This document shows positions 7,947-16,234 of a stretch of DNA of 64,000 nt, in pieces. The number at the start of each line of letters is the position of its first letter. Positions within the stretch are counted from its first letter, which is position 1. Under the pieces are notes generated by a model. It saw nothing but the letters and a program-made list of their open reading frames with translations, was not told the origin of the DNA and did not search any database. The translations under genes and the position numbers were made by a program. Origin of the DNA: Tardiphaga robiniae (GTDB lineage: Bacteria; Pseudomonadota; Alphaproteobacteria; Rhizobiales; Xanthobacteraceae); contig NZ_LVYV01000034.1 in NCBI RefSeq assembly GCF_001618955.1, forward strand, positions 372,001 to 436,000, in the 5' to 3' direction.

Positions 7947-9149
7947 ATGCCCATCGACCATCTCAATCCACCGACTGGCCAGATGGCAGACAATGTCATC
8001 GGCTTTGCGCGTGCGCTGCGCGCCGCCGGGCTACCGGTCGGGCCGGGTGCGGTGATCGATGCGCTGAATGCCTTGCAGATGATCGAGATCGGCAAGCGCG
8101 CCGACGTATTCACGACGCTGGAAGCGATCTTCGTCAAACGCCACGAGCATGCGTTGGTGTTTGCCCAGGCTTTCGATCTGTTCTTCCGAGCGGCCGACGA
8201 ATGGAAGCAGATGCTGGATTCGGTGCCGCTGCCCGACGATGCCGAGCGCAAGCCGCCGCCGGCCTCGCGCCGCGTGCAGGAGGCGATGGCGCAGCCGGCA
8301 CAGGGCGAAGAACGCGAGGCGCCGGAGGAGCAGGAGATCAGGCTGTCGGTCTCCGACCGCGAGGTTTTGCAGAAGAAGGATTTTGCCCAGATGAGCGCCG
8401 CGGAGATCGCCGAGGTCACGCGCGCTATCGCCAATATGCGGCTGCCGCAAGCTGAACTGCGCACACGCCGCACCCGGCCGGACAAGCACGGCGCGCGGCT
8501 CGATCTGCGGCGCACGCTGCGCGGCAGCCTGCGCACCGGCGGCGACATCGTCGATATCCGCAGGCTAGGCCTGATCGACAAGCCGGCGCCGATTGTCGCA
8601 TTGCTCGATATCTCCGGCTCGATGAGTGAATATACCCGGCTATTCCTGCACTTCCTTCATGCCATCACGGACGCCCGTAAGCGCGTCTCGGTTTTTCTGT
8701 TTGGCACCCGGCTGACCAATGTGACGCGGGCGCTGCGGTCGCGCGATCCCGACGAGGCGCTGGCCTCGTGCTCGGCCTCGGTAGAGGACTGGGCCGGCGG
8801 CACGCGCATCTCCGCGTCGCTGCACAACTTCAACAAGCTCTGGGGCCGCCGCGTGCTCGGCCAGGGGGCCATCGTGCTGCTGATCTCGGACGGACTGGAG
8901 CGCGAGGCGGATTCGCAACTGGCCTTCGAGATGGACCGGCTGCATCGGTCCTGCCGGCGGCTGATCTGGCTCAACCCGCTGTTGCGCTTCGACGGCTTCG
9001 AGCCAAAGGCTCAGGGCATCAAAATGATGCTCCCGCACGTTGACGAATTCCGCCCGGTACATAATTTGAGTTCGATCGACGGACTGATCAAGGCGCTGTC
9101 ATCGGCGCCCCCGGTCCATCACCGCAGCCTGATCCGGCCCGCAGCTTAA
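7947..9149 (+). CDS. coxE: VWA-domain protein CoxE
   Basis: A 400-residue CoxE-family protein. An N-terminal helical region (about 1-200) is followed by a von Willebrand A-type domain with the MIDAS motif DISGSMS near residues 221-227 and an ISDGLER stretch near 312. It is expected to partner the MoxR ATPase in inserting or remodelling the metal centre of a molybdenum hydroxylase. An AGAGGGACAAG ribosome-binding site precedes the ATG, just after the repeat. The XdhC-like genes follow after 11 bases. Confidence 0.9.
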   Translation: MPIDHLNPPTGQMADNVIGFARALRAAGLPVGPGAVIDALNALQMIEIGKRADVFTTLEAIFVKRHEHALVFAQAFDLFFRAADEWKQMLDSVPLPDDAERKPPPASRRVQEAMAQPAQGEEREAPEEQEIRLSVSDREVLQKKDFAQMSAAEIAEVTRAIANMRLPQAELRTRRTRPDKHGARLDLRRTLRGSLRTGGDIVDIRRLGLIDKPAPIVALLDISGSMSEYTRLFLHFLHAITDARKRVSVFLFGTRLTNVTRALRSRDPDEALASCSASVEDWAGGTRISASLHNFNKLWGRRVLGQGAIVLLISDGLEREADSQLAFEMDRLHRSCRRLIWLNPLLRFDGFEPKAQGIKMMLPHVDEFRPVHNLSSIDGLIKALSSAPPVHHRSLIRPAA

Positions 9150-9160
9150 GAGAGGCTTCC

Positions 9161-9490
9161 ATGCTCAATCGCGATGAAGACATCCTGCAGGCCGCCGAGG
9201 CGTGGCAGAAGGCCGGGCACGGCGTGGCGCTGGCCACCGTGGTTGAGACCTGGGGTTCGGCGCCGCGCCCCGCAGGCTCGAATCTCGTCATTAACGACGA
9301 CGGCACTTTCCTGGGCTCAGTCTCCGGCGGCTGCGTCGAAGGCGCCGTGGTCACCGAGGCGCTCGATGTGATTGCGAGTGGCGAACCCAAATTGCTCGAA
9401 TTCGGCGTGGCCGACGAAACCGCCTGGAATGTCGGCCTGTCCTGCGGCGGCACCATTCGTGTGTTCGTCGAGAAGGTCGGTCAGTCGTGA
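9161..9490 (+). CDS. XdhC/CoxI N-terminal domain protein (split XdhC, first half)
   Basis: A 109-residue protein holding only the XdhC_CoxI domain, with TVVETWGSAPRPAGSNLVIN near residues 26-45 and GSVSGGCVEGAVVTEAL near 50-66. XdhC proteins bind molybdenum cofactor, help sulfurate it and hand it to hydroxylases. The family is usually one chain of about 250-300 residues carrying this domain plus a Rossmann domain; here the second part is a separate gene that overlaps by four bases (GTGA). The split looks stable rather than a fresh frameshift, because both products have complete domains and their own starts. Confidence 0.88.
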   Translation: MLNRDEDILQAAEAWQKAGHGVALATVVETWGSAPRPAGSNLVINDDGTFLGSVSGGCVEGAVVTEALDVIASGEPKLLEFGVADETAWNVGLSCGGTIRVFVEKVGQS

Positions 9491-10203
9491 AGGCCGAGAC
9501 ACTTGCCATCCTGAACACGGAACGCGCCGCTCGGCGCCCCGTTATTTTGGTCACCGATATATCCGATGGAACACAACGCCTGGTGAAGGCCGCCGACTTC
9601 GGCGCTGATCCGCTGCATGCCGAGCTCGACAAGCAGCTCCGCATGGGCAAGAGCGCGATGGTCGAGTCCGATGGCAAGAAGCTGTTCCTGAATGTTTACG
9701 CGCCGACCGCGCGCCTCGTGATCATCGGTGCCGTCCATATCAGCCAGGCGCTGGCGCCGCTGGCGCGGTCGCTGGATTACGACGTCACCGTGGTCGATCC
9801 GCGCACGGCTTTTGCCAGCCCCGAGCGTTTCCCGGACGTGAAGCTGATCGCCGAATGGCCGGATGAGGCGCTGCCGGGCCTCAACATCGATCATTACACA
9901 GCCTTCGTTGCGGTGACCCATGATCCGAAGATCGATGATCCCGCGCTACTGCACGCGTTCGAGAAGAACTGCTTCTATATCGGCGCGCTGGGCTCGCGAA
10001 AGACCCACGCCAAGCGCGCCGACCGGCTGAAGGCGCAGGGTGTCAGCGAAGCGGATTTCGCGCGGATCAAGGCGCCGATCGGTCTCAACATTGGTGCTGT
10101 TTCGCCATCGGAGATCGCGGTCTCGATCATGGCCGAGATCACCGCCGAACTGCGCATACCCAAGACGATACCCGCGGAATTGTCCAAAGTGAGCAACCCA
10201 TGA
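9487..10203 (+). CDS. XdhC Rossmann-domain protein (split XdhC, second half)
   Basis: A 238-residue XdhC C-terminal-type protein starting with GTG in a GTGA overlap with the previous gene. A Rossmann-like core begins at LVIIGAVHISQALAPLA (about residues 79-95). The ends of the domain are marked by FYIGALGSRKTHAKRADRL near 164 and PIGLNIGAVSPSEIAVSI near 197. The first glycine-rich motif reads GAVH where many homologues have GxGH. It is expected to deliver or modify molybdenum cofactor together with the 109-residue partner. Its stop overlaps the start of the next gene by four bases, so the three are translationally coupled. Confidence 0.88.
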   Translation: MKAETLAILNTERAARRPVILVTDISDGTQRLVKAADFGADPLHAELDKQLRMGKSAMVESDGKKLFLNVYAPTARLVIIGAVHISQALAPLARSLDYDVTVVDPRTAFASPERFPDVKLIAEWPDEALPGLNIDHYTAFVAVTHDPKIDDPALLHAFEKNCFYIGALGSRKTHAKRADRLKAQGVSEADFARIKAPIGLNIGAVSPSEIAVSIMAEITAELRIPKTIPAELSKVSNP

Positions 10204-11804
10204 AGTTCGGTCCCGCCAGTCCGGCGGATGCGCTTGGCGGCGTGACCGTCCATACACTGCGTCAGGGCTCGCTCGTTCTCAAGAAAGGTACCACCATCGG
10301 TCCCGATGAAGTCGCCGCGCTGACCGGCGCGGGCGTCAAGGATGTTGTCGTGGTGCGTCTCGAAGACGGCGATGTGTCCGAGGACGTTGCTGCGGCCAGT
10401 ATCGCGCAGGCAGTGGCGGGCGAGGGCGTCAATGTCGAGCGAGCCTTCACGGGCCGTGCCAATCTGTTTGCGGGGACTCCGGGCGTGCTGGTCGTCGATC
10501 GGGCCATCGTCGATCGCATCAATGCCGTCGACGAAGCGATCACCTTTGCAACACTGGCGGCCTACAAGCCGGTTGTCGAAGGCGAGATGATCGCAACCGT
10601 CAAGCTGATTCCGTTCGGCGTCGCCGGTACGCTGCGCGACGCTGCCGTCCAGGCTGCCTCGGGCGGCGCCATGCGGATCGCGCCTTACACGGTCAAGAAA
10701 GTCGGCATCGTCTCGACGCTGTTGCCGGGGCTGTCGCCGAAGGTGATCGACAAGACGCTGCGTGTTACCGAAGAGCGCCTTGCGCCTGCCGGTGCGAAGA
10801 TCATCGCCGAGCGCCGCGTGCCGCACGACGAGAAAGTGCTGGCGAAGACAATCAAGGAATTGCTCGGGCTCGGCGCCGAACTGGTGATTGTGTTCGGCGC
10901 CTCGGCCATTGCCGATCGCCGTGACGTCATTCCGTCGGCGATCGAGCAGATCGGCGGCGCCATCGAGCATTTCGGCATGCCGGTCGATCCCGGCAATCTC
11001 CTCTTGATCGGCAGGGCCGGCAACGTGCCGGTGCTGGGTGCGCCGGGCTGTGCGCGGTCGCCGGTGGAAAACGGTTTCGACTGGGTGCTGATGCGGCTGC
11101 TGGCCGGCCTCAAGGTTACCCGCGCCGATCTCACCGGCATGGGCGTCGGCGGGTTGCTAATGGAAATCGTCACCCGGCCGCAACCGCGCGTGCCCGTCGG
11201 CACCGACGGCAACAGCAATGTTGCGGCGGTCGTTCTGGCTGCGGGCCGCTCGACCCGAATGGGCGGGCCGAACAAACTGCTAGCCGAACTCAACGGCAAG
11301 GCATTGGTCCGGATAGTCGTCGAACAGGCCATCGCATCGAAGGCGTCCAGCGTGACCGTCGTTACGGGCCATCAGGCACCGGAGGTCGAGAAGGCGCTGG
11401 TCGGGCTCAAGGTTGCGTTCGTTTACAATCCGGATTTCGCGGATGGTCTCGCCAGTTCGGTGAAAGCCGGCATTGCGGCCGTTCCCGCCGATGCCAATGG
11501 GGCAGTGGTCTGCCTCGGCGACATGCCGCTGATCGATGCGCGCTTGATCGACCGGCTGATCGAAGCCTTTGCGCCGGATCGCGGCAACCTCATTGCCGTA
11601 CCCGTGAGCGATGGCCGGCGCGGTAACCCCGTGCTGTGGTCGCGGCGCTTCTTCGGTGAGTTGATGACGCTGGACGGCGATATCGGCGCGCGGCACCTGA
11701 TCATGAAGCACGCCGAAGCAGTGGCCGACGTGGCCGTGGAAGGCCACGGCGCCTTCCTTGATATCGACACGCCGCAGGCGCTGGAAGACGCGCGGAGCGG
11801 CTAG
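10200..11804 (+). CDS. Fusion of molybdopterin-binding (MoeA/MogA-type) and NTP-transferase (MobA/MocA-type) domains
   Basis: A 534-residue two-domain protein. Residues 1 to about 335 resemble the molybdopterin-binding proteins of cofactor biosynthesis, with GTTIGPDEVAAL early and GASAIADRRDVIP near 238. Residues from about 340 on form a nucleotidyltransferase, VAAVVLAAGRSTRMGGPNKLL, followed by CLGDMPLID (metal-binding Asp). MocA/MobA enzymes attach CMP or GMP to molybdopterin, so this enzyme probably completes a dinucleotide cofactor (MCD for CO dehydrogenase-type enzymes) for the cluster's hydroxylase. It overlaps the XdhC-type gene by four bases and ends the cluster. Confidence 0.88.
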   Translation: MKFGPASPADALGGVTVHTLRQGSLVLKKGTTIGPDEVAALTGAGVKDVVVVRLEDGDVSEDVAAASIAQAVAGEGVNVERAFTGRANLFAGTPGVLVVDRAIVDRINAVDEAITFATLAAYKPVVEGEMIATVKLIPFGVAGTLRDAAVQAASGGAMRIAPYTVKKVGIVSTLLPGLSPKVIDKTLRVTEERLAPAGAKIIAERRVPHDEKVLAKTIKELLGLGAELVIVFGASAIADRRDVIPSAIEQIGGAIEHFGMPVDPGNLLLIGRAGNVPVLGAPGCARSPVENGFDWVLMRLLAGLKVTRADLTGMGVGGLLMEIVTRPQPRVPVGTDGNSNVAAVVLAAGRSTRMGGPNKLLAELNGKALVRIVVEQAIASKASSVTVVTGHQAPEVEKALVGLKVAFVYNPDFADGLASSVKAGIAAVPADANGAVVCLGDMPLIDARLIDRLIEAFAPDRGNLIAVPVSDGRRGNPVLWSRRFFGELMTLDGDIGARHLIMKHAEAVADVAVEGHGAFLDIDTPQALEDARSG

Positions 11805-11905
11805 CACGTGGCGCATGCTGCGGCCCGCCGCATTTCACTTTCGTTCACCAAGTTGAAACGCCCTCCCTGTAGCGTCTGCCTCGTTCGGCCTCGGGGGAGG
11901 GGAAA

Positions 11906-12286
11906 TTGTCACTGTTTGTTGCCGCGCGTCGTCGCGCGATTCTCGCCGTTGTCTTGTTGATGAGCGTCGGCGCCATGGACGCGGCTTGGGCCGCAGGCGC
12001 CTTGGCCGTAGGCAAGTGCGGTGCCTATGGCCAGGCCTTCGACTATCCGGCGCAGGATGCGGCCCTGGCCGCTGCCAGGAAGCAGTGCAAGGGCGACTGC
12101 ACGACGGTGAAGATCAACCGTGCTTGCGCCGCCTTCGCCGTCGATATGAAGAACCCCTGCGGCGCGCATGGCTATGCGGTGGCGCCGCGCATTTCCAGCT
12201 CGCTGAATCAGGCGACCAAGAAATGCTACGACTATGGTGGCAAGGAATGCGTCATCCGGGCCTGGGCCTGCGACGCCAAGGGCTAG
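11906..12286 (+). CDS. Secreted DUF4189-domain protein
   Basis: A 126-residue protein with a signal peptide (AILAVVLLMSVGAMDAAWAAG, cleavage near residue 30) and a DUF4189 domain. The domain starts KCGAYGQAFDYPAQDAALAAA and contains a regular series of cysteines, ending ECVIRAWACDAKG. Likely periplasmic or secreted with disulfides; its function is unknown. The start is TTG at 11906, chosen because a very strong GGGGGAGGGG ribosome-binding site lies just upstream and the signal peptide needs these residues; the first in-frame ATG (11957) would cut it in half. Confidence 0.82.
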   Translation: MSLFVAARRRAILAVVLLMSVGAMDAAWAAGALAVGKCGAYGQAFDYPAQDAALAAARKQCKGDCTTVKINRACAAFAVDMKNPCGAHGYAVAPRISSSLNQATKKCYDYGGKECVIRAWACDAKG

Positions 12287-12339
12287 CATTTACCGACAAA
12301 ATTCTCGTTCAAACGGTGCGCGGCAGCTAAAGTGCCGCG

Positions 12340-13659
12340 ATGATTCAGTTTTTCCGGACATTTCTGAAGCCTGCCGACGACGAACCGTCCGTCCGCGAAT
12401 TTCGCAATGCGTTGTCGCATCAGATGCTGCTGACGGAGCAGTTGCGTCTCAAGGCCCTCATCATCACGGTCGCAGTGCTGGTCAGTGTGGCGTCCATCGC
12501 ACAGCTCGTCGCTCCCTCTGCTTTCGTGAAAATGTCCCGGGGCGGTTTCAATTTGACCGCGACATGGGTGATCACGGCGCCGTTCCTGCTGTTCGAACTG
12601 GGTGTGCTATATCTCGTTGGCCGCCGCATCAAACAACGCAAGGATATCCCGGTTTTGCGGCGCTATTTCAGCGCCCTGATTGAAACGTCCCTGCCGACTG
12701 CCGCGCTCTATCTGCACATGACTTGGATGGGGCCGGAGACGGGTCTCGCTTTCGCTGCACCCTTTACGTATTTCCTGTTCATCATCCTCTCAACCCTGCG
12801 ACTGGATTTCTGGCTCTCAGCCTTTACAGGACTGGTTTCGGCCGTGCAGATGTTCGTCTTGGCGATGCTGTATCATCCGGCGGCATATGCGGCCGAGCCG
12901 CCCCCCGATATTGCCTTCCAGCTCGTGCGTGCGACCATTCTTTTGGTCGCCGGCGTGCTGGCAGGCGGCGTCGGCGTCCAGCTCAAGCGGCAGTTCGAGG
13001 CCAGCATCGCTGCCACGTCGTCGCGCGACCGCGTGACCAACCTGTTCGGCCAGCATGTCTCCCCGCAAGTCGTGGAGCAGCTGCTCTCGTCGGGCGCATC
13101 GCCCACGACCGAGATGCGACAGGTCGCGGTCATGTTTGTGGACTTCCGGAACTTCACCGCGGCAACGCGGACACACACGCCGGCGGAGGTGGTCCAGCGA
13201 CTGGATGAAGCGTTCGCCGTGCTGGTCGACGTGCTCGACCGGCATTCCGGCATCGTTAATAAGTTTCTCGGCGACGGCTTTCTCGCGCTGTTCGGCGCGC
13301 CGATCGAAGATCCCAACGCCGCACAATGCGCCGTCGAAGCCGCGCGGCAGATGCTCGCGGCGATGGAAGAGAACAACCGCGGCAATGGATGGCCGCTGCG
13401 CATCGGCATCGGCATTCATCTCGGCGCGGTCATTGCCGGCAATGTCGGTTCGCCGCGCCGCAAGGAATACACCGTCATCGGCGACACCGTGAATTTCGCG
13501 GCACGGCTGGAAGCACTCAATAAGCAGTTCGGCTCGCAATTGCTGATCTCGGCGCCCATACGCGATGCGTTGGGCAATGCCTGCGACGATGCGGAGCTGC
13601 TCGGTGATGTGCCGATCCGCGGCTATGACGCGCCGCAGGCGATCTGGCGGCTCGGCTGA
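12340..13659 (+). CDS. Membrane-bound class III adenylate/guanylate cyclase
   Basis: A 439-residue protein with about six membrane segments between residues 38 and 215 and a class III nucleotidyl cyclase domain from about residue 255. The catalytic signature is intact: metal-binding Asp in MFVDFRNF, NKFLGDGFLALFG with the second metal Asp, and YTVIGDTVNFAARLE with the transition-state Asn and Arg. It should therefore make cAMP (less likely cGMP) at the inner membrane. A short linker, RDRVTNLFGQHVSPQVVEQLL, precedes the catalytic domain as is usual. It converges on the BcsS-like gene with only eight bases between the stops, leaving no room for a separate terminator. Confidence 0.92.
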   Translation: MIQFFRTFLKPADDEPSVREFRNALSHQMLLTEQLRLKALIITVAVLVSVASIAQLVAPSAFVKMSRGGFNLTATWVITAPFLLFELGVLYLVGRRIKQRKDIPVLRRYFSALIETSLPTAALYLHMTWMGPETGLAFAAPFTYFLFIILSTLRLDFWLSAFTGLVSAVQMFVLAMLYHPAAYAAEPPPDIAFQLVRATILLVAGVLAGGVGVQLKRQFEASIAATSSRDRVTNLFGQHVSPQVVEQLLSSGASPTTEMRQVAVMFVDFRNFTAATRTHTPAEVVQRLDEAFAVLVDVLDRHSGIVNKFLGDGFLALFGAPIEDPNAAQCAVEAARQMLAAMEENNRGNGWPLRIGIGIHLGAVIAGNVGSPRRKEYTVIGDTVNFAARLEALNKQFGSQLLISAPIRDALGNACDDAELLGDVPIRGYDAPQAIWRLG

Positions 13660-13667
13660 GTGCCGCG

Positions 13668-14510
13668 TCAGTTCTCGAAGAACGGCGCGCGGGGCGGTCG
13701 CATGACAATGCCGAAGCGCGCATAGACTCCCTGGCGCTCGAAATTGTCCCGTACATGTCCCGCGGCGAACGACCATTCGTAGGGGCCGGTGCGCAAGCCA
13801 GTAAGATGGCCGCCGATCCGGGTCTGTTGGCTGAAATAGTCATTCGACAGTGCGGCCTCCGGGCCGATCCAGAACAAATCGAACAGGCGCCAACCGGCCG
13901 CAATGCGCGTGGTATAGCCAGTATCGATGGTCGTGCCCGAGATGGCATATTGCAGCATCAGCTCGCGTGTCGGCTCCCACCAGACATCCATCGTGCCCCG
14001 CGCGCCGAGCATCGCACGAAGCCGGGAGCGGCGCTGATCGTGGTAGAAATAGTCGGCTTCCATATCGAGGCCAGCCAATAGCTGAATTTCCAGATTACCG
14101 CTTCGCATGAGGTAGCCCGGCAGGATCGCCGCGCGGCTGATCTGGGTGTAATCGGAGCGGGTGCCTGTCGTGTAGCGCTCAAGATTTTCGGACAGAAAGA
14201 AACGCAGGATGAAGCCATCCTTGTTTAGTCCGGCGGGGGCCCATTGCAGGCCGCCATAGGCGCCGAGGCTCCAATGCGACGCATCGACACCGCCGAAATA
14301 CATCAGGCGGTCCGGCATGCCGCCGGAGAGAAAATCGAAGGCGCGCCGTTCTTTGATGCGGGTGTCGAAGAGGGGCGACCAGAAAGACGACGAGCCGGAC
14401 GCCGGCTCTACACTGAAATCGGCGTCGGCGATATCCTGTCCAACCGCACTGCCGCAAACCATCGCGGCTGCAGCAAAGCATAATGCGCGTAACGCCAGTC
14501 CCCAACGCAT
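13668..14510 (-). CDS. BcsS-like outer-membrane barrel protein (cellulose biosynthesis-associated family)
   Basis: A 280-residue protein with a signal peptide (MRWGLALRALCFAAAAMVCG...) and alternating beta-strand pattern ending in an aromatic-rich C-terminal strand (YARFGIVMRPPRAPFFEN). The stretches MYFGGVDASHWSLGAYGGLQ and WAPAGLNKDGFILRFF match what I know of the BcsS family, found near cellulose synthase genes in alphaproteobacteria. No cellulose genes are nearby, so it is an orphan copy and its role is uncertain. The ATG at 14510, after a GGGTGGGGG stretch, is preferred over an upstream TTG at 14525. Confidence 0.72.
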   Translation of the reverse strand: MRWGLALRALCFAAAAMVCGSAVGQDIADADFSVEPASGSSSFWSPLFDTRIKERRAFDFLSGGMPDRLMYFGGVDASHWSLGAYGGLQWAPAGLNKDGFILRFFLSENLERYTTGTRSDYTQISRAAILPGYLMRSGNLEIQLLAGLDMEADYFYHDQRRSRLRAMLGARGTMDVWWEPTRELMLQYAISGTTIDTGYTTRIAAGWRLFDLFWIGPEAALSNDYFSQQTRIGGHLTGLRTGPYEWSFAAGHVRDNFERQGVYARFGIVMRPPRAPFFEN

Positions 14511-14564
14511 CGAGCCCCCACCCAACGCAACAGAAACGCAACCATAAAATGCAACTTAAGGTAG

Positions 14565-14592
14565 ATTATACTGGGGATAAGCCGCCGTCCAG
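14565..14592 (-). promoter_or_regulatory. Candidate promoter of the BcsS-like gene
   Basis: On the minus strand a perfect TATAAT (14565-14570) sits 16 bases from CTGGAC (14587-14592), in an AT-rich gap 55 bases upstream of the start codon. Two TTATCC direct repeats flank the -35 side and could bind a regulator. Confidence 0.45.
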
Positions 14593-14643
14593 TGTGGATA
14601 AGTAAGAATCCGAAAAAATCTGTTTGGAGTGATCTAAACGCCG

Positions 14644-15108
14644 TCATAACTGCGGCGGCAGCAGGTTCTGAACCTTGGCACCTTCGCGCTCTTCGATGAT
14701 CTCGGCGATCCAGCGCCGATGACAGTGTTCGTGGTCGCGCTCGTAGCAGAGGATGCAGACCGGTCCGGACTTCGTCACCAGCGCCGCCAGCTCATCCATC
14801 TCCTCCCGTGCCTGCGGTGTCTTGAGATGGGCCATATAGATCTTCTCAAGCGCTGCGAGCTTGCCGCTGCGCGCGGCTTCGCGGCCATCCTTGGGCGTGC
14901 CCAGTCCGCGCAGATGGATGTAGCCGATGCCGCGCTCTTCGAGGCCGGCGGCGAGTTGGTTCTTGGAGAAACCCGGCCGCCGCGACGCGGCGACGGCACG
15001 CACATCGACCAGCAGCTTGACGCCGGCATTTTGTAGTTCATCGAGCACGGCCTTTGCTGGCGTCTGCTCGTAACCGACAGTGAAGAGGCGAGGCGTCTTG
15101 CGGGCCAT
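14644..15108 (-). CDS. DUF488 domain protein
   Basis: A 154-residue DUF488 protein: RLFTVGYEQTPAKAVLDELQ at the N-terminus, VDVRAVAASRRPGFSKNQLA near residues 32-51, and a C-terminal VCILCYERDHEHCHRRWIAE with several Cys and His that could bind metal. The family is widespread, small and cytosolic, with no firm function. The longer open frame upstream is unlikely to be coding; ATG at 15108 follows GGGGATG and gives the normal length. It lies upstream of the BcsS-like gene with a 133-base gap and is probably independent. Confidence 0.87.
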   Translation of the reverse strand: MARKTPRLFTVGYEQTPAKAVLDELQNAGVKLLVDVRAVAASRRPGFSKNQLAAGLEERGIGYIHLRGLGTPKDGREAARSGKLAALEKIYMAHLKTPQAREEMDELAALVTKSGPVCILCYERDHEHCHRRWIAEIIEEREGAKVQNLLPPQL

Positions 15109-15246
15109 GTGAGCATCCCCGTGATCGACGAATGATTGGCACAATGTCGCGGCCGGCCGTGAGGCCGTTGCTCCCATCTGCAACATGACACATAGTGAAC
15201 TCAACAAACTCCGCCAATTCAATGGCTGATATCACCGGGGGAATAG

Positions 15247-16218
15247 ATGGTTCGCATGGTTGGTGCTCTGAGCGTGGCCGCGCTCGCGCTCGTGTCGTTT
15301 CATTCAGCAGGTTTCGCGCAAGGCGCATATCCGGATCGTCCGGTCAGAATTATCGTGCCGATCGCGCCCGGCGGCAGCTACGATCTGGTCGGGCGGCATC
15401 TCGCCGACGCGCTGGCGAAGCGAACGGGGCAGGCGTTCTTTGTCGAGAACAAGCCGGGCGCGGGTACTGTCGTCGGCACACAGGCTGCGGCCCAAAGCGA
15501 GGCCGACGGCTATACGCTGATGGTCGGAGGCCTTTCCAACATGGCGTTCAACTCCGCGCTTTACGCCAAGCTTGCCTATGATCCGTTGAAAGATTTCGTC
15601 CCGGTCGCGCTGGTCTACAAGTTTGGCTACGTCATGGTCGGCCGCAAGGATCTGCCGCAGCAGACGCCGAAGGAGATCGTTGCGGAGGCGACAGCCAAGC
15701 CGGGTTCGATCACGGTAGCGACGGCCGGCGTCGGCACCGGCCAGCAATTGGTGGCCGCGGCTTTCATGAAGTCGGCCGGCGTTAAACTGCAGGAAGTGCC
15801 GTACCGGGGATCGCCGGCCGCCTTTGCCGATCTGCTGGCGGGCCGCATCGACCTGTTCTTCGACTCGATTGCCGCGGGACTGCCTTATGTGCAGTCGGGG
15901 CAGGTGAAGGGCATTGCGGTGCTGTCGTCAAAGCGGAGCCCGCTGGCGCCGGACGTGCCGACCATGGCGGAGGCGGGGGTGCCCGGCCTCGATGTGGATT
16001 CATGGCTCGGCATCTTCGTGCCCGCGAAGACACCGCCGGCGGTGATCGTAAAATTGCGCCAGGATATTCGCGCCGTGCTGCCCGATCTGAAGGAGCGCTT
16101 CGAGAAGAGCGGCGGCGAGCCCTGGGATATGCCGGACGACAAGCTCGATGGCTTCATCGCATCAGAACATGCGACCTGGACAAAACTGATCCGTGAGGCC
16201 GGCATCAAGCTCGATTGA
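15247..16218 (+). CDS. Bug/TctC-family periplasmic solute-binding protein (first copy)
   Basis: A 323-residue Bug-family tricarboxylate-type binding protein with a signal peptide cleaved near residue 26 (SFHSAGFAQG). It has the family hallmarks YPDRPVRIIVPIAPGGSYDL, GRHLADALAKRTGQAFFVEN with KPGAGTVVGTQ, and a C-terminal AEAGVPGLDVDSWLG. Such proteins capture small carboxylates or other metabolites for tripartite transporters. No TctA/TctB membrane genes accompany it, as is common for this over-represented family. The ligand cannot be read from sequence. It starts ATG at 15247 after GGGGGAATAG. Confidence 0.92.
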   Translation: MVRMVGALSVAALALVSFHSAGFAQGAYPDRPVRIIVPIAPGGSYDLVGRHLADALAKRTGQAFFVENKPGAGTVVGTQAAAQSEADGYTLMVGGLSNMAFNSALYAKLAYDPLKDFVPVALVYKFGYVMVGRKDLPQQTPKEIVAEATAKPGSITVATAGVGTGQQLVAAAFMKSAGVKLQEVPYRGSPAAFADLLAGRIDLFFDSIAAGLPYVQSGQVKGIAVLSSKRSPLAPDVPTMAEAGVPGLDVDSWLGIFVPAKTPPAVIVKLRQDIRAVLPDLKERFEKSGGEPWDMPDDKLDGFIASEHATWTKLIREAGIKLD

Positions 16219-16234
16219 GCAACGCGCGTGGGCG

